Shown: positions 20,500 through 31,291 of the stretch, in pieces | Layout of the letters: every line of letters begins with the position of its first letter | Numbering within the stretch: position 1 is the stretch's first letter | Assembly (NCBI RefSeq): GCF_025215095.1 | Contig: NZ_JALHAP010000070.1 | Coordinates: forward strand, 1 to 64,000 | Source of the DNA: Dryocola boscaweniae | GTDB lineage: Bacteria; Pseudomonadota; Gammaproteobacteria; Enterobacterales; Enterobacteriaceae | Length of the DNA: 64,000 nucleotides | Reading direction: 5' to 3' | The notes under the pieces: generated by a model | What the model was told of the DNA's origin: nothing | Seen by the model: the letters and a program-made list of their open reading frames with translations, nothing else | Databases searched by the model: none | Position numbers and translations under genes: made by a program

Positions 20500-20955
20500 T
20501 CAGCTCTCCCGGCTGCGGGCACACATCATGGTTGCTTCGCAGACAATTTTACCGTCAACGGTAGCCACGCCTTTAAAGCGAGTCAGACCACGGCGGGTTT
20601 TTTCGAAAGTTACTTCCATGATCATTTGATCACCCGGCACGACAGGACGCTTGAAACGCGCTTCGTCGATACCAGCAAAGTAATAAAGTTCGCCAGGCTC
20701 CAGTTTTCCTACGCTTTTGAACGCCAGGATACCGGTGGCTTGCGCCATTGCTTCAAGAATCAAAACGCCCGGGAAAATGGGTTTACCAGGGAAATGCCCC
20801 TGGAAAAACGGCTCGTTTACAGAGACATTTTTTACTGCGCGTAGAAAACGACCTTCTTCAAAATCCAGAACACGGTCAACCAGCAAGAACGGGTAACGGT
20901 GCGGCAGAAGCTCTAAAATCTCTTCAATGTGCAGAGTATGAGTGTCGGTAGTCAA
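20500..20955 (-). CDS. fabZ: 3-hydroxyacyl-ACP dehydratase FabZ
   Basis: Dehydrates 3-hydroxyacyl-ACP in fatty acid elongation and so competes with LpxA for hydroxymyristoyl-ACP. The hot-dog fold active site is visible as [29 protein letters not shown] residues, with His in GHFPG and Glu in ILEAMAQ. I choose the TTG at 20953-20955 as start: it is preceded by AGGAAGAG and yields 151 residues beginning TTDTHTL after the initiator, as in K-12. An upstream TTG at 20971-20973 would add six residues. Confidence 0.95.
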   Translation of the reverse strand: MTTDTHTLHIEEILELLPHRYPFLLVDRVLDFEEGRFLRAVKNVSVNEPFFQGHFPGKPIFPGVLILEAMAQATGILAFKSVGKLEPGELYYFAGIDEARFKRPVVPGDQMIMEVTFEKTRRGLTRFKGVATVDGKIVCEATMMCARSRES

Positions 20956-20997
20956 AATACTCTTCCTGTCCAAATGTACAAAATGACAATAATAACA

Positions 20998-21032
20998 CGG
21001 CCTGCGGCTATCACGAGATAGCTTGCAGGCCG
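20998..21032. repeat. Imperfect palindrome between lpxD and fabZ
   Basis: CGGCCTGCGGCTATC (20998-21012) is mirrored by GATAGCTTGCAGGCCG (21017-21032) around an ACGA loop. The stem is about 15 bp with one small bulge/mismatch. It has no T run, so it looks more like an mRNA-stabilising or processing hairpin, or a REP-like remnant, than a terminator. Confidence 0.7.
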
Positions 21033-21068
21033 CAAATCAGAAGCACTACGCTCAAGGGCTGGCGATGA

Positions 21069-22094
21069 TTAATCTTGTTGATTAACCTTACGTTCGATGG
21101 TTTTTAAGCGTTTGCTCATTTCATCGATATTCATCACCAGCGCGGCGGTTTTGCGCCACACTTTATTCGGCTGTAACGGAATACCTGAAGAATAGACTCC
21201 AGGCTCAGTGATCGGACGCATTACCATGCCCATGCCAGTTACGGTGACCTTATCGCAGATCTCCATGTGGCCGTTAATCACGCTGGCGCCGCCAATCATG
21301 CAGTAACGCCCAATTTTGAGGCTACCGGCCATGATGACGCCGCCCGCGACGGCGGTATTGTCGCCAATCACAACGTTATGCGCAATCTGGCACTGGTTAT
21401 CAATGATAACACCATTACCAATAATCGTGTCGTCCAGTGCGCCACGGTCAATCGTCGTACAGGCGCCGATTTCAACGCGATCGCCAATGATCACGCGTCC
21501 TAACTGAGGGATTTTCACCCAGTTTCCGCGATCGTTGGCATAACCAAAACCATCCGCGCCGATAACCGTGCCTGACTGGATTAAGCACTGCTCGCCAATC
21601 TGGATTTCATGGTAAATCGAAACATTCGCCCACAGGCGAGTGCCGGCACCAATGTTGGTATTTTTACCAACAAAGCAGCCAGGGCCGATAATGACGTTAT
21701 CGCCCAGCACAACGCCGGATTCTATAACAGCATTAGCGCCAATCGCTACATTGTTGCCTAACGACGCAGTCGCATCGACCACCGCGCTTGGCGCGATGTT
21801 TTGTGCAGGTTGTGGCGTGGAATCAAGAATTTGCGCCATAAGGGCATACGTCAGGTAAGGATTTTTCACTACCAGCGCTGCGCTTTTGGCAAAAGGGAGG
21901 TCGGCTTGAGTCATCACGACGGCAGAAGCCTGGCAAGTTGCCAGTTGTTCATGATAACGAGGGTTAACAATGAACGTGATATGGCCTGCCTGGGCCGAAT
22001 GCATGGACGCAACGCCGGTGATGACGATATCGCCATCACCGTGCAATTCTGCATCCAACTGCTGGGCTAAATCAGCCAGTCGAATTGAAGACAT
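21069..22094 (-). CDS. lpxD: UDP-3-O-acylglucosamine N-acyltransferase
   Basis: Third step of lipid A synthesis: adds the N-linked hydroxymyristoyl chain to UDP-3-O-acyl-glucosamine. An N-terminal uridine-binding domain (about residues 1-100) precedes a hexapeptide-repeat beta-helix. The catalytic histidine is in [13 protein letters not shown] (about residue 239). The C-terminal helix ends NQQD. Length is 341, the K-12 value. It starts 3 bp after the skp stop. Confidence 0.98.
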   Translation of the reverse strand: MSSIRLADLAQQLDAELHGDGDIVITGVASMHSAQAGHITFIVNPRYHEQLATCQASAVVMTQADLPFAKSAALVVKNPYLTYALMAQILDSTPQPAQNIAPSAVVDATASLGNNVAIGANAVIESGVVLGDNVIIGPGCFVGKNTNIGAGTRLWANVSIYHEIQIGEQCLIQSGTVIGADGFGYANDRGNWVKIPQLGRVIIGDRVEIGACTTIDRGALDDTIIGNGVIIDNQCQIAHNVVIGDNTAVAGGVIMAGSLKIGRYCMIGGASVINGHMEICDKVTVTGMGMVMRPITEPGVYSSGIPLQPNKVWRKTAALVMNIDEMSKRLKTIERKVNQQD

Positions 22095-22097
22095 TAC

Positions 22098-22598
22098 TTA
22101 TTTAACCTGTTTCAGTACATCTGCAGTGATGTCTTTTACGCTGCTACCGGCATAGGCAACAGTGTTGGTGTCCAGCACGACATCGTAGCCTTTGTCGTCA
22201 GCGACTTTCTTCACTGCGCTCTGGATACGAGTAACCAGTTTGCCGCGCTCTTCGCCGGAGCGACGTTGACGATCCTGTTCAAAAGCTTGCGCCTTAGTAG
22301 AGAAAGTCTGGCGGCTTGCCATTACGTCTTTTTCCAGTTTGCTACGGTCGCTGGCTTTCATGGTGGAGCCATCACGCTGCAGACGCTGCATCTTAGCTTG
22401 CAGATCGTTTTCCATTCCCTGAAGTTCACTGGCACGGCCTTTGAACTCGTTTTCCAGGGTTTTAGAGACGCCAGTATTTTGTGCAACTTGCTGGAACAGG
22501 TTGCCCATGTTTACAACGGCGATACTTTCAGCTGCCTGAACGCTGGCTGATGCAGCCATAGCGATGCCAAGACCTGCGGCAAATAACCACTTTTTCAC
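22098..22598 (-). CDS. skp: Periplasmic chaperone Skp
   Basis: Trimeric jellyfish-shaped chaperone that holds unfolded outer-membrane proteins on their way to BamA. The signal peptide ([22 protein letters not shown]) is followed by [10 protein letters not shown] and a long charged helical stretch (about residues 50-130) forming the tentacles. It has 166 residues, five more than K-12. The start is GTG at 22596-22598, preceded by AAGGAG, as in E. coli. It lies downstream of bamA. Confidence 0.97.
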   Translation of the reverse strand: MKKWLFAAGLGIAMAASASVQAAESIAVVNMGNLFQQVAQNTGVSKTLENEFKGRASELQGMENDLQAKMQRLQRDGSTMKASDRSKLEKDVMASRQTFSTKAQAFEQDRQRRSGEERGKLVTRIQSAVKKVADDKGYDVVLDTNTVAYAGSSVKDITADVLKQVK

Positions 22599-22622
22599 AA
22601 TAAACTCCTTACCATCCCATAT

Positions 22623-22676
22623 GTGTCCGAAGACACTGTCTTTTGCGTGAACCAGTCCAGCGTTCGTCGGACTGGT
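22623..22676. other. Tandem stem-loops in the bamA-skp gap
   Basis: Two hairpins stand between bamA and skp. One has stem GTGTC/GACAC (22623-22636) whose minus-strand RNA carries a UUCG tetraloop; the other has an 8-bp stem ACCAGTCC/GGACTGGT (22651-22658, 22669-22676) with a 10-base loop. Neither has a T run. They may set the ratio of bamA to skp mRNA by processing or stability, which is inference. Confidence 0.6.
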
Positions 22677-22718
22677 ATCATCGCGTCACTGCTTATTGCA
22701 TTCCTTCGCGCAAAACAA

Positions 22719-25124
22719 TTACCAGGTTTTACCAATGTTAAACTGGAACTGTTCTGCTTTGTCGCCATCGTATTTCTTGAACGGCTGGGCATAGGAGAAT
22801 ACCAGCGGCCCCAATGGTGACATCCATTGCAATGCTAAACCTGCAGACATACGAATGTTGCCTGGGTCACTGTAATCTGGCACCCCAGCGGCTTTCATAT
22901 CGGCGGTATTTTCCCAGTTGGTATCCCAGACGGTACCGGCATCCACGAACAAGGAAGTACGAACGGAGTTTGCGTACTTCTCGCTCAGGAACGGCGTAGG
23001 GGTAATCAGCTCAAGGCTTGCCACACCCATGGCGTTACCGCCTACCGCATCGTCGGAACCACAGATATTACCCGTTCCACAGTTATCCTGATTCGGTCCG
23101 TAATAAACCGCTTTCGGACCGATGTTGTTTGACTGGAAACCACGAACCGTGCTGGAACCACCGGCATAGAAGTTTTCATAGAACGGCAATTCTTTGCCGC
23201 CGAAACCATCGCCGTAACCCCAACGGGTACGACCCAACACAACCCACGTATGGTCGTCATTAATTGGGAAATAGCTCGCTGTATCCAGCGTAACTTTATA
23301 GAACTCGTTATCTGAGCCCGGCACGGTGACTTTACCGTTCAGGTTGACACGCGAACCGTCCGTCGGGAAGAAACCGCGATCCAGTTTGTTGTATGTCCAA
23401 CCATAGTTCAGGGTGAAGTCATCTGCAGCAAAACCATTGTCATCAGATGTTTTAGATGTGTTCTGACCCACAGAATCCAGATAACGCCACATGGCAACCT
23501 GCGGCTGCATATTGGACAGGTCGTTATGCACGTAACCTAAGCCCAGACGCAAGGTGTTGTATTCATTAACCGGGAAACCAAGCGTGCCGTCCACACCGTA
23601 ACTGGTGTTGGTATAGTCGGACAAATCCGCGTCGTCAGCTTTAAAGTCGTTATAGAACAGACGACCGCCGAGGCTCACGCCATCAACGGTGAAGTACGGA
23701 TCGGTAACGGAAAGTTCAGCGTAGGTCTGATAGTCGTTTTTAGTCCCGTTGATGCCAACAGAGTAACCGGTACCTAACCAGTTATCCTGCTGCACGCCCA
23801 CCTGGAAGCTCACGCCGCTTTCAGTACCGTAACCGACGCCAAAGTTGAAGCTGCCGGTGTTGCGCTCTTTAACTTTGTAAACGACGTCTACCTGATCAGG
23901 GCTTCCGGATACGCGTTGCGTATCCACATCGACCGTTTCAAAGTAGCCGAGACGATTCAGACGCTCTTTACCTTGATCGACGAGATCGCTGCCTAACCAG
24001 GCCCCTTCCATCTGGCGCATTTCGCGACGCAGAACGGAATCTTTACTGGTGTCATTGCCTTCAAAACGAACTTTACGCACGTAGTAACGGTTGCCGGAAT
24101 CAACGCTTACATGCAGTTTTACGGTTTTATCTGCATCGTTGATTTCAGGCTGAGTCTGCACGCGTGGATAGGCATAACCATAGCGACCCAAGAGTTTCTT
24201 GATGTCGTCTTCCATCTTGGTCACTTTGGTGCCGTTATAGAGCTCACCTGGCTTGAGTTTGGTCAGGCTCTCGATTTCCGCAGAGTGGCCCGCCAGGTTG
24301 CCGTTCACCGTCACGCCAGCAATCTTGTACTGATCGCCTTCGGTGATGTTAACCGTCACGTAAATGCTTTTCTTATCCGGCGTCAGGCTAACCTGAGTGG
24401 AATCGATGTTAAAACGGGCGTAACCACGATCCAGATAGTAGCTACGCAACGTTTCGAGGTCGCCCGCCAGCTTCTGTTTCTGATATTTACGATCGCCCAC
24501 CACGTTCCACCACGGCACTTCATCGCGTAGCTGGAAGTGGGAGATTAACTCTTCGGTAGAGAACGCGTGGTTACCGACGATGTTGATCTGCTGAATTTTG
24601 GCGGAAACGCCTTCCTGGAATACCAGTTTCAGGTCAACACGGTTACGCGGCAGTGGCGTAACCACGGCTTTAACGCTGGCGCTGTATTTGCCAACGCTGT
24701 AGTAGAAGTCTTCCAGCCCTTTCTCGATATCCGAGAGGGTGGTGCGGTCCAGTGATTCACCGACACGTACGCCAGAAGCCTCAAGGTTCTGCTTAAGCAT
24801 GTCGTCCTTCACGGACTTGTTACCAGAGAATGTAATACTCGCGATTGTTGGACGTTCTTTTACCTGAACGACCAACGTTTCACCGTCACGCAACACGCGA
24901 ACATCTTCGAAGTTCCCGGTAGCAAACAGTGAGCGGATAGTATTACTGATATCCTCGTCAGAGACAGTGTCGCCTACGCGAACCGGCATGCTGAGGAGGG
25001 CCGCACCGACGGCGACTCGCTGCAGGCCTTCGAAATGAATGTCTTTCACTACGAACCCGTCTGCACCGTATACGGTGGCGCTGCTAAACAGCAGCGACGC
25101 TATGAGCAACTTTTTCATCGCCAT
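22719..25124 (-). CDS. bamA: Outer-membrane protein assembly factor BamA
   Basis: Central subunit of the BAM complex, which folds beta-barrel proteins into the outer membrane. The signal peptide ([20 protein letters not shown], then AD) is followed by five POTRA domains (to about residue 420) and the 16-strand barrel. The loop 6 motif VRGF is intact and the final residue pattern FNIGKTW is the signal recognised by BAM itself. It has 801 residues against 810 in K-12. The shortening lies in surface loops 6 and 7, while POTRA domains are nearly identical. It is downstream of rseP, with a sigma-E promoter inside that gene. Confidence 0.98.
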   Translation of the reverse strand: MAMKKLLIASLLFSSATVYGADGFVVKDIHFEGLQRVAVGAALLSMPVRVGDTVSDEDISNTIRSLFATGNFEDVRVLRDGETLVVQVKERPTIASITFSGNKSVKDDMLKQNLEASGVRVGESLDRTTLSDIEKGLEDFYYSVGKYSASVKAVVTPLPRNRVDLKLVFQEGVSAKIQQINIVGNHAFSTEELISHFQLRDEVPWWNVVGDRKYQKQKLAGDLETLRSYYLDRGYARFNIDSTQVSLTPDKKSIYVTVNITEGDQYKIAGVTVNGNLAGHSAEIESLTKLKPGELYNGTKVTKMEDDIKKLLGRYGYAYPRVQTQPEINDADKTVKLHVSVDSGNRYYVRKVRFEGNDTSKDSVLRREMRQMEGAWLGSDLVDQGKERLNRLGYFETVDVDTQRVSGSPDQVDVVYKVKERNTGSFNFGVGYGTESGVSFQVGVQQDNWLGTGYSVGINGTKNDYQTYAELSVTDPYFTVDGVSLGGRLFYNDFKADDADLSDYTNTSYGVDGTLGFPVNEYNTLRLGLGYVHNDLSNMQPQVAMWRYLDSVGQNTSKTSDDNGFAADDFTLNYGWTYNKLDRGFFPTDGSRVNLNGKVTVPGSDNEFYKVTLDTASYFPINDDHTWVVLGRTRWGYGDGFGGKELPFYENFYAGGSSTVRGFQSNNIGPKAVYYGPNQDNCGTGNICGSDDAVGGNAMGVASLELITPTPFLSEKYANSVRTSLFVDAGTVWDTNWENTADMKAAGVPDYSDPGNIRMSAGLALQWMSPLGPLVFSYAQPFKKYDGDKAEQFQFNIGKTW

Positions 25125-25157
25125 CGTTGTTATGCGTTCTTCCTAACCTAATTCTCT

Positions 25158-26510
25158 CTAAAACCGAGAGAAATCATTGAAAAGTGCAAGCCCCATTAAC
25201 AGCACCAGCAAGATAGAGCCAATGCGATAACTAAAGTCTTGAACTCGCTCGGAAACCGGTCCGCCCTTCAGTTTTTCAATCGCCAAAAAGAGCAGATGCC
25301 CGCCGTCCAGAACGGGGAGCGGAAACAGGTTGATAATTCCTAAGTTGACGCTGATAAGCGCCAGGAACATCAGATAGTAAATCAACCCGAATTCCGCCGA
25401 CATACCTGCCCCTTGAGCTATGGAGATTGGCCCACTGAGGTTGTTCAGTTTTACGTCACCGGTTATTAATTTCCCCAGCATGTTGACCGTCAGCTTCATC
25501 AGTTGCCAGGTTTTACCCGTGGCTTCCGCTACAGCGACAAACGGCCCATACTGGCGCACTGTCTTGTACTCATCCGGCAGCGGGATAACCTTTGGTACTA
25601 CACCCGCAAACCCTTCAGCCTTTGCTTTACCCGGTTTTGTATCCGGTATCAGCGTTAAAGACAAGGGCCGTCCCTGTCTTTCGACTTCAACAGCCAGAGA
25701 CTGGCCTGGGTTATCACGCACCAGGCTGACAAAATCTGTCCACTGGGCAATAACCGCACCGTTGACTTTAACGATCCTGTCCCCGGCTTGCAAACCTGCC
25801 TTGTTGGCTGCTGATTCAGGTTGTACTTCTTCGAGCACCGTCTCAATTTGCGGACCACGCGGCTTGATGCCTAACGAGACGACAGGATCTTCTCTGTCTG
25901 GTTCAAACTGCCACTGCCGTAAATCGAGAGTTTTCTCGCTGGTCTGATTGGTGCCAAAAGGCGCCAGACTAACTCGCGCATTTTCATCGCCAATCTTCGC
26001 TACCAGAGCAAGACGAACTGCATCCCAATCAGGCGTTTCGATACCATCTATCGCTTTAAGTTCCGTGCCTGGTGCAATTTGTGCCGCCGCCGCTATCGAG
26101 TTGGGCGTTATTTCACCAACAACCGGACGAACGGCAGGGACACCGATGATAAACACCAGCCACCAGGCAAACACCGCGAAGATAAAATTGGCAATCGGAC
26201 CGGCGGCGATAATAGCCGCACGCTGGGAAACAGTTTTGTTGTTGAAGGCGTAATGGCGCAGTTCCGGGCTAACCGGTTCAACACGCTCATCAAGCATTTT
26301 GACATAGCCGCCCAGCGGGATGAGGGCGATAACAAACTCAGTGCCGTGGCTGTCTAAACGGCGCCAAAGCGCTTTACCAAAACCAATGGAAAAACGTTCA
26401 ACGCGCACACCACAACGGCGGGCAACCCAGAAATGGCCGAACTCGTGCACGGTTATCAAAACGCCCAGTGCAACGATAAATGCTGCCAAATTCCAGAGTA
26501 TGCTCAGCAT
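25158..26510 (-). CDS. rseP: Site-2 intramembrane zinc metalloprotease RseP
   Basis: Cleaves RseA within the membrane to release sigma-E and degrades remnant signal peptides. The zinc site HEFGH is in the first transmembrane helix (about residues 22-26), with the third ligand in PVLDGGHLL near residue 402. Two PDZ domains lie between (about residues 115-310). Length is 450, as in K-12. A sigma-E type promoter for bamA and downstream genes lies inside the coding region. Confidence 0.98.
   Translation of the reverse strand: MLSILWNLAAFIVALGVLITVHEFGHFWVARRCGVRVERFSIGFGKALWRRLDSHGTEFVIALIPLGGYVKMLDERVEPVSPELRHYAFNNKTVSQRAAIIAAGPIANFIFAVFAWWLVFIIGVPAVRPVVGEITPNSIAAAAQIAPGTELKAIDGIETPDWDAVRLALVAKIGDENARVSLAPFGTNQTSEKTLDLRQWQFEPDREDPVVSLGIKPRGPQIETVLEEVQPESAANKAGLQAGDRIVKVNGAVIAQWTDFVSLVRDNPGQSLAVEVERQGRPLSLTLIPDTKPGKAKAEGFAGVVPKVIPLPDEYKTVRQYGPFVAVAEATGKTWQLMKLTVNMLGKLITGDVKLNNLSGPISIAQGAGMSAEFGLIYYLMFLALISVNLGIINLFPLPVLDGGHLLFLAIEKLKGGPVSERVQDFSYRIGSILLVLLMGLALFNDFSRF
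26036..26064 (-). promoter_or_regulatory. Sigma-E promoter inside rseP for bamA-skp-lpxD
   Basis: On the minus strand GGAACTT (26058-26064) is followed after 16 bp by TCGAAA (26036-26041), a good match to the sigma-E consensus. An equivalent sigma-E promoter inside rseP upstream of bamA is known in E. coli. It ties outer-membrane assembly genes to envelope stress. Confidence 0.75.
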
Positions 26511-26521
26511 AAAACCTTCCG

Positions 26522-27379
26522 TTAAATCGTCCTGAAAACGAGCAAAAGCAGACAGGCAAACACCGGCACCGCCGCTGTCAGACTATCAATGCGATCCAGA
26601 ATACCACCATGGCCGGGGATCATGTGACCGCTATCTTTAATCCCTGCTTCACGCTTGAACATACTTTCGGTCAAATCACCCAGTACTGACGCAAGCGCTG
26701 CGATAACTGAGCACACCAGCAGGATAGTGGGCGCCACTTCCAGATTCGCCCACATGCCGAACATCAATGAGATGACAGCCGAGGTAAACAGCCCGCCGAT
26801 AAAACCTTGCCAGGTTTTGCCGGGAGAAACTTTTGGCGCGAGCTTATGCTTACCGAACATTTTACCAAACAGGTAAGCGCCGGAATCAGCTCCCCAAACG
26901 AGGATCATAACGTACAGCAGCCACAGCGAACCCGTATAGTGGTTGATGTCGTAATGCCAGCTACGTAGCGCAATCATACCCCAGAAAAATGGCACGATAG
27001 TCAGTAAACCAAAGATCAGCCGCAACGTTCTGGAGTTACGCCAGATAGCCGCAGAAGCCGGATAGAATAACACTAATAGCAACGCAGCAACCCACCAGAC
27101 GAGTGACGCCCAAAGCGAAAACTCTATCAAGGGGATATGTACCGTGCGGTGGTATTCCGGTAATGCAAAAAGCATCGCCGCCAACAGCAGCCCACAAAGT
27201 ACCGCCAACCATACCCGCTGGGATCGCGCTTTAAATCCAGCCAGTTGCCCCCATTCCCACGCGGCCAGCATGCACACGACAAGGGTGGTAATAGCAAAGC
27301 CGACCGGCGGAAGCAGGAACAGCGCGGCAATGACAACAGGTATTAAAATAAACGCAGAAATCAGGCGATACTTCAGCAA
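26522..27379 (-). CDS. cdsA: Phosphatidate cytidylyltransferase
   Basis: Makes CDP-diacylglycerol from phosphatidic acid and CTP, the branch point of all phospholipid synthesis; polytopic inner-membrane protein with about eight hydrophobic segments. The C-terminal signature KRxxxxKD...PGHGGxLDRxD is present as [26 protein letters not shown]. The 285 residues equal K-12. The start is TTG (27377-27379), preceded by GGGGGT, as in E. coli. Confidence 0.97.
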   Translation of the reverse strand: MLKYRLISAFILIPVVIAALFLLPPVGFAITTLVVCMLAAWEWGQLAGFKARSQRVWLAVLCGLLLAAMLFALPEYHRTVHIPLIEFSLWASLVWWVAALLLVLFYPASAAIWRNSRTLRLIFGLLTIVPFFWGMIALRSWHYDINHYTGSLWLLYVMILVWGADSGAYLFGKMFGKHKLAPKVSPGKTWQGFIGGLFTSAVISLMFGMWANLEVAPTILLVCSVIAALASVLGDLTESMFKREAGIKDSGHMIPGHGGILDRIDSLTAAVPVFACLLLLVFRTI

Positions 27380-27397
27380 AAGTGACCCCCAACAGGC

Positions 27398-28150
27398 TTA
27401 TTCGCCACCAGGTGCTGTGCCGCCAAAACGACGCTCTCGATTTGCAAAAGCATTTAGCGCACCTTCAAAGTCTTGTTCATCGAAATCAGGCCAAAGAACA
27501 TCTGTAAAGTAAAGCTCTGCATAGGCGATCTGCCAAATCAGAAAGTTACTGATGCGATGCTCCCCTCCTGTCCTAATTACTAAATCCACGGGGGCCAGTT
27601 CATTCATGCAGATCTGCTGACTGAGCAACTCTTCATCAATCTGGTCCGGGCGCAACAACCCTTCCTGCACCTGCTCGGCGAGATGCCGAACTCCCTGAAT
27701 AATATCCCAACGACCGCCATAATTCGCGGCGATGTTGAGCGTCAAGCCAGTATTTTGACTGGTCAGCGCTTCAGCTTTATTAATACGTTCTTGCAGGCGC
27801 GAGTTAAATCGGCTGGTGTCGCCAATGATTCGCAGACGAACATTGTGACGGTGTAAGCTTTTGACTTCGCTGTCTAAAGCCCACACAAACAGCTCCATCA
27901 ACGCACTCACTTCCTGAGCCGGACGATTCCAGTTTTCACTGCTAAAGGCATAAAGCGTGAGCGCCTCAATACCATTATTTGCCGCAAAACTGACGGCACG
28001 GCGGACGGATTTCGCTCCCGCTTTATGACCAAAGACCCTCATTTTCCCTTGTCGTTTAGCCCAACGACCATTGCCATCCATAATAATGGCAACATGGCGC
28101 GCGCCATGTGCGGATGCGGTTTCGCTTAATTGTTGGTTTGCTGACAACAT
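27398..28150 (-). CDS. uppS: Undecaprenyl diphosphate synthase
   Basis: cis-Prenyltransferase (also ispU) that makes the C55 lipid carrier for peptidoglycan and O antigen. The diphosphate-binding motif MDGNGRWAK, the ENW segment SSENWNRP and the C-terminal [11 protein letters not shown] are all present. I start at ATG 28148-28150 (250 residues; K-12 has 253). An open frame extends 53 codons further upstream, but that part crosses the dxr terminator and lacks homology. The ribosome site AGGGAA is about 12 bases away, longer than usual. Confidence 0.93.
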   Translation of the reverse strand: MLSANQQLSETASAHGARHVAIIMDGNGRWAKRQGKMRVFGHKAGAKSVRRAVSFAANNGIEALTLYAFSSENWNRPAQEVSALMELFVWALDSEVKSLHRHNVRLRIIGDTSRFNSRLQERINKAEALTSQNTGLTLNIAANYGGRWDIIQGVRHLAEQVQEGLLRPDQIDEELLSQQICMNELAPVDLVIRTGGEHRISNFLIWQIAYAELYFTDVLWPDFDEQDFEGALNAFANRERRFGGTAPGGE

Positions 28151-28212
28151 AACGCGTAATAATTCCCTGATAAGGATTAAGCGGTACTCGAGAATGACTT
28201 CGGTCTTTACAC

Positions 28213-28239
28213 AAAAAAGCCGTGTTTTGACACGGCTTT
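28213..28239 (-). terminator. Rho-independent terminator after dxr
   Basis: A 9-bp stem AAGCCGTGT / ACACGGCTT (28217-28225, 28230-28238) is followed on the minus strand by a run of six T residues. It separates dxr from uppS, so the uppS-cdsA-rseP group probably has its own promoter in the remaining 60 bp or depends on read-through. Confidence 0.88.
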
Positions 28240-28336
28240 CCGCCTTTCTATCAGCCATATCCGATGGAAAGGTGGCGCAGACTATATCACTGAAGCACAA
28301 CGCTAACAAATGGCGGGACGCCAGCCGATTGAATTA

Positions 28337-29536
28337 TCACCGGTAAGCGACACGCGTCACTAGATTTTTGGCGACCTCACGCGCGGTTGCATCTATCACC
28401 TGTACCTCTTCGACACTTTGTGGTTCAGTCAGATCGACTTGCTCCAGCACCGCGCGGTTAAGTGCTGCGATATCCGTAAATCGCAGGCGATCGTGCAGGA
28501 AAGCATCCACTACGATCTCGTTCGCCGCGTTAAGTACGGTTGTCGCAGCCTGCCCCTGCTCGAAGGCTTCCATCGCAAGCTTAAGGCACGGATAGCGGTG
28601 ATAATCTGGCTCCATAAAGGTAAAGGTGCCAATCTTACAGAAATCCAATGGCTCAACACCTGAGACTACGCGTTCCGGAAACGCCATCGCGTGAGCGATA
28701 GGAGTTCGCATATCCGGCGCGCCTAGCTGAGCCAGCACGCTACCGTCCCGGTAACGCACCATCGAATGAATAACTGACTGCGGATGAATCAGCACTTCCA
28801 TTTGTTTCGCGTGAGCATTAAACAGCCAACGGGCTTCAATGTACTCGAGACCTTTGTTCATCATGGTGGCTGAATCGACGGAGATTTTTCGCCCCATCGA
28901 CCAGTTCGGATGGCAACATGCCTGGTCCGGCGACATTGCCGCCAGCTCGCCAATCGGCGTTTCACGAAATGGACCACCAGATCCGGTGAGGATAATGGAT
29001 GAAACGCCATTATCTTCCAGTTCAGCGTATCCCAGGTTTTGTTGAATTGTTTCCGGTAAACTCTGAAAAATCGCGTTATGTTCGCTATCGATCGGCAATA
29101 ATTGCGCCCCGCTGCGTTGTACCGCGTCCATAAACAGTCGCCCGCAGGTGACCAGCGATTCTTTATTTGCCAGCAGAACCTGCTTACCCGCAGCGATAGC
29201 GGCGAGCGTTGGCAGCAAACCGGCAGCGCCAACGATCGCCGCCATTACCTGATCGACCCCATCCAGCGCAGCCATTTCACAGGCGGCCTTCTGACCCGCC
29301 AGCACCTGGGTCGCACTGCCCTGCCCGCGCAGGATTTCACGCAACCGCTGAGCAGAAGCCTCGTCATCCATCACAGCCCAGCTCGGACGAAACTCCAGAC
29401 ACTGCTCCGCCATGCGCGCGACATTTTTCCCGGCAACCAGCGCCGTAACGGAAAACTGCTCAGGATTATGGCGAACAACGCTAAGGGTGCTGGCGCCGAT
29501 AGAACCGGTGGAACCGAGGATGGTGAGCTGCTTCAT
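28337..29536 (-). CDS. dxr: 1-deoxy-D-xylulose 5-phosphate reductoisomerase
   Basis: Second enzyme of the MEP isoprenoid pathway (also ispC), the target of fosmidomycin. The NADPH-binding [10 protein letters not shown] is at the N terminus, the metal-binding [10 protein letters not shown] near residue 150, and the flexible loop with [11 protein letters not shown] after it. Length is 399 against 398 in K-12. Its product pathway feeds the neighbouring uppS. The start ATG is 29534-29536, preceded by GGAG. Confidence 0.98.
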   Translation of the reverse strand: MKQLTILGSTGSIGASTLSVVRHNPEQFSVTALVAGKNVARMAEQCLEFRPSWAVMDDEASAQRLREILRGQGSATQVLAGQKAACEMAALDGVDQVMAAIVGAAGLLPTLAAIAAGKQVLLANKESLVTCGRLFMDAVQRSGAQLLPIDSEHNAIFQSLPETIQQNLGYAELEDNGVSSIILTGSGGPFRETPIGELAAMSPDQACCHPNWSMGRKISVDSATMMNKGLEYIEARWLFNAHAKQMEVLIHPQSVIHSMVRYRDGSVLAQLGAPDMRTPIAHAMAFPERVVSGVEPLDFCKIGTFTFMEPDYHRYPCLKLAMEAFEQGQAATTVLNAANEIVVDAFLHDRLRFTDIAALNRAVLEQVDLTEPQSVEEVQVIDATAREVAKNLVTRVAYR

Positions 29537-29620
29537 GGAGGACTCTGGATTGTAATATTAATAAGGACAAATAAGTGTGCGGCGGCAAACAAAGCTTGTC
29601 GATGCCTTTGAGCTAAAAGC

Positions 29621-29674
29621 AAAACGCCGTAAACAAAACCCGTGAAGCGAATCACGGCCTGTGTACGGCGTTTT
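29621..29674 (-). terminator. Terminator after frr with nested stem
   Basis: An outer 11-bp stem AAAACGCCGTA / TACGGCGTTTT (29621-29631, 29664-29674) encloses an inner 6-bp stem CCGTGA/TCACGG (29640-29645, 29652-29657). T-rich ends are present on both strands. It lies between frr and dxr on the minus strand. Confidence 0.8.
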
Positions 29675-29691
29675 ATTTGTCACGATGACAA

Positions 29692-30249
29692 TTAGAACTG
29701 CATCAGCTCGGCTTCTTTCTCTGCCAGAACTGCATCAACTTTCTTGATAGCAGCATCAGTCATTTTCTGAACGTCATCCTGGGAACGACGATCGTCATCT
29801 TCACTGATTTCTTTGTCTTTGAGCAGAGCTTTCACTTTATCATTCGCGTCACGACGCACGTTGCGGACCGCAACGCGTGCACCTTCAGCTTCACCGCGAA
29901 CAACTTTGATCAGATCTTTACGACGTTCTTCCGTCAGCGCTGGCAGCGGAACACGAATGTCGCTACCGGCAGAGCTTGGGTTCAGACCAAGATCGGAAGC
30001 CATAATAGCTTTCTCAACGGCCGGGCCTAAAGAACGATCGAAAACGTTAATCTTCAGCGTACGTGAATCTTCAACCGTCACGCTTGCCAACTGGCGCAGC
30101 GGGGTCGGCGTACCGTAATATTCCACGACGATCCCGTCCAGCAGGGCCGGAGAAGCGCGGCCGGTACGGATTTTACCGATTTGGTTTTTGAATGATTCTA
30201 CGCATTTTTCCATACGCACTTCAGCGTCTTTTCTGATATCGCTAATCAC
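29692..30249 (-). CDS. frr: Ribosome recycling factor
   Basis: Splits post-termination ribosomes together with EF-G. The 185-residue protein shows the two-domain pattern: a long three-helix bundle containing [21 protein letters not shown] and the C-terminal [22 protein letters not shown] helix. The start is GTG (30247-30249), as in E. coli. A -10 like TATACT lies about 70 bp upstream in the gap after pyrH. Confidence 0.98.
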   Translation of the reverse strand: MISDIRKDAEVRMEKCVESFKNQIGKIRTGRASPALLDGIVVEYYGTPTPLRQLASVTVEDSRTLKINVFDRSLGPAVEKAIMASDLGLNPSSAGSDIRVPLPALTEERRKDLIKVVRGEAEGARVAVRNVRRDANDKVKALLKDKEISEDDDRRSQDDVQKMTDAAIKKVDAVLAEKEAELMQF

Positions 30250-30319
30250 GTTACGAATCCTTGAAAGCAGGTATTAGGGCAGACCACACGTTGCACCGCG
30301 AGGTTTACGCTGCGTACTA

Positions 30320-30325
30320 AGTATA
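30320..30325 (-). promoter_or_regulatory. Possible -10 of the frr promoter
   Basis: TATACT on the minus strand lies in the 171-bp gap between pyrH and frr. No clear -35 is placed 16-18 bp upstream, so the call rests on the -10 only. Confidence 0.4.
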
Positions 30326-30420
30326 GCCCTGTTTGTTCATGGCGCCCTTTGCAGGGCAACCTGGTCATTTAATGTTTGGGTAGAAAGCCAAATCTTACCC
30401 TGAATAAGCCATCACGGACA

Positions 30421-31146
30421 TTACTCAGTGATCAGAGTGCCTTCTTTTTCACCCATAACCACGCGGCGCAGCGCGCCTGGCTTATTCATGTTGAACACAC
30501 GAATCGGTAATTTGTGGTCACGAGCCAGGGTAAAGGCGGCCAGATCCATAACTTTCAGCTCTTTATCCAGCACTTCCGTGTAGGTCAGTTGCTCATAAAG
30601 GGTTGCTGTAGGATCTTTAACCGGATCCGCTGTGAATACACCGTCTACTTTGGTGGCTTTCAGTACCACATCCGCTTCAATCTCGATTCCGCGCAGGCAA
30701 GCGGCAGAATCCGTAGTGAAGAATGGGTTGCCGGTACCGGCCGCGAGGATCACCACGCGGTTGTTGCGCAGCAGGCTGATTGCTTCAGCCCAGCTATAGT
30801 TGTCGCACACGCCGTTCAATGGAATAGCGGACATCAGGCGGGCGTTCACATAGGCGCGATGGAGCGCGTCGCGCATCGCCAGGCCGTTCATCACGGTCGC
30901 CAGCATGCCCATGTGGTCGCCCACAACACGGTTCATGCCGGCTTTCGCCAGACCCGCACCGCGGAATAAGTTGCCACCGCCGATTACCACCCCGACCTGA
31001 ATACCCAGTTCAACCAGCTCTTTAATTTCCTGAGCCATACGGTCCAGTATGCTAGCATCAATACCGAAACCTTCGGTGCCCTGCAGGGCCTCGCCACTCA
31101 GTTTAAGTAGAATGCGTTTATAGACGGGTTTTGCATTGGTAGCCAT
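30421..31146 (-). CDS. pyrH: UMP kinase
   Basis: Phosphorylates UMP to UDP; a hexameric amino-acid-kinase-fold enzyme activated by GTP and inhibited by UTP. The N-terminal [10 protein letters not shown] and [12 protein letters not shown] form the phosphate-binding region, and the nucleotide site includes the [14 protein letters not shown] segment. Length is 241, as in K-12. It lies in the conserved rpsB-tsf-pyrH-frr order, with its own 145-bp upstream gap. Confidence 0.98.
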   Translation of the reverse strand: MATNAKPVYKRILLKLSGEALQGTEGFGIDASILDRMAQEIKELVELGIQVGVVIGGGNLFRGAGLAKAGMNRVVGDHMGMLATVMNGLAMRDALHRAYVNARLMSAIPLNGVCDNYSWAEAISLLRNNRVVILAAGTGNPFFTTDSAACLRGIEIEADVVLKATKVDGVFTADPVKDPTATLYEQLTYTEVLDKELKVMDLAAFTLARDHKLPIRVFNMNKPGALRRVVMGEKEGTLITE

Positions 31147-31251
31147 GTTTCTTTCCTGAGAACAGTAAACGTTTGGGGATGGATAAATCTGGCGACATTG
31201 TGCCGCATATCAGCAAGAACTGTATCGGATCAAACTGATATTTGAGGCTGG

Positions 31252-31286
31252 ATAAAAAGGAACCGCCAACTGGCGGCTCCTTTTTT
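31252..31286 (-). terminator. Rho-independent terminator after tsf
   Basis: AAAAAGGA and CCGCC (31254-31267) pair with GGCGG and TCCTTTTT (31272-31285) with one mismatch. The minus-strand RNA ends in U residues. It follows the tsf stop at 31292. Confidence 0.85.
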
Positions 31287-31291
31287 AAAAA

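Noticed and set aside
28151..28309. 53-codon N-terminal extension of uppS
   Set aside because: It crosses the dxr terminator and has no counterpart in K-12; the start at 28150 gives the family length.
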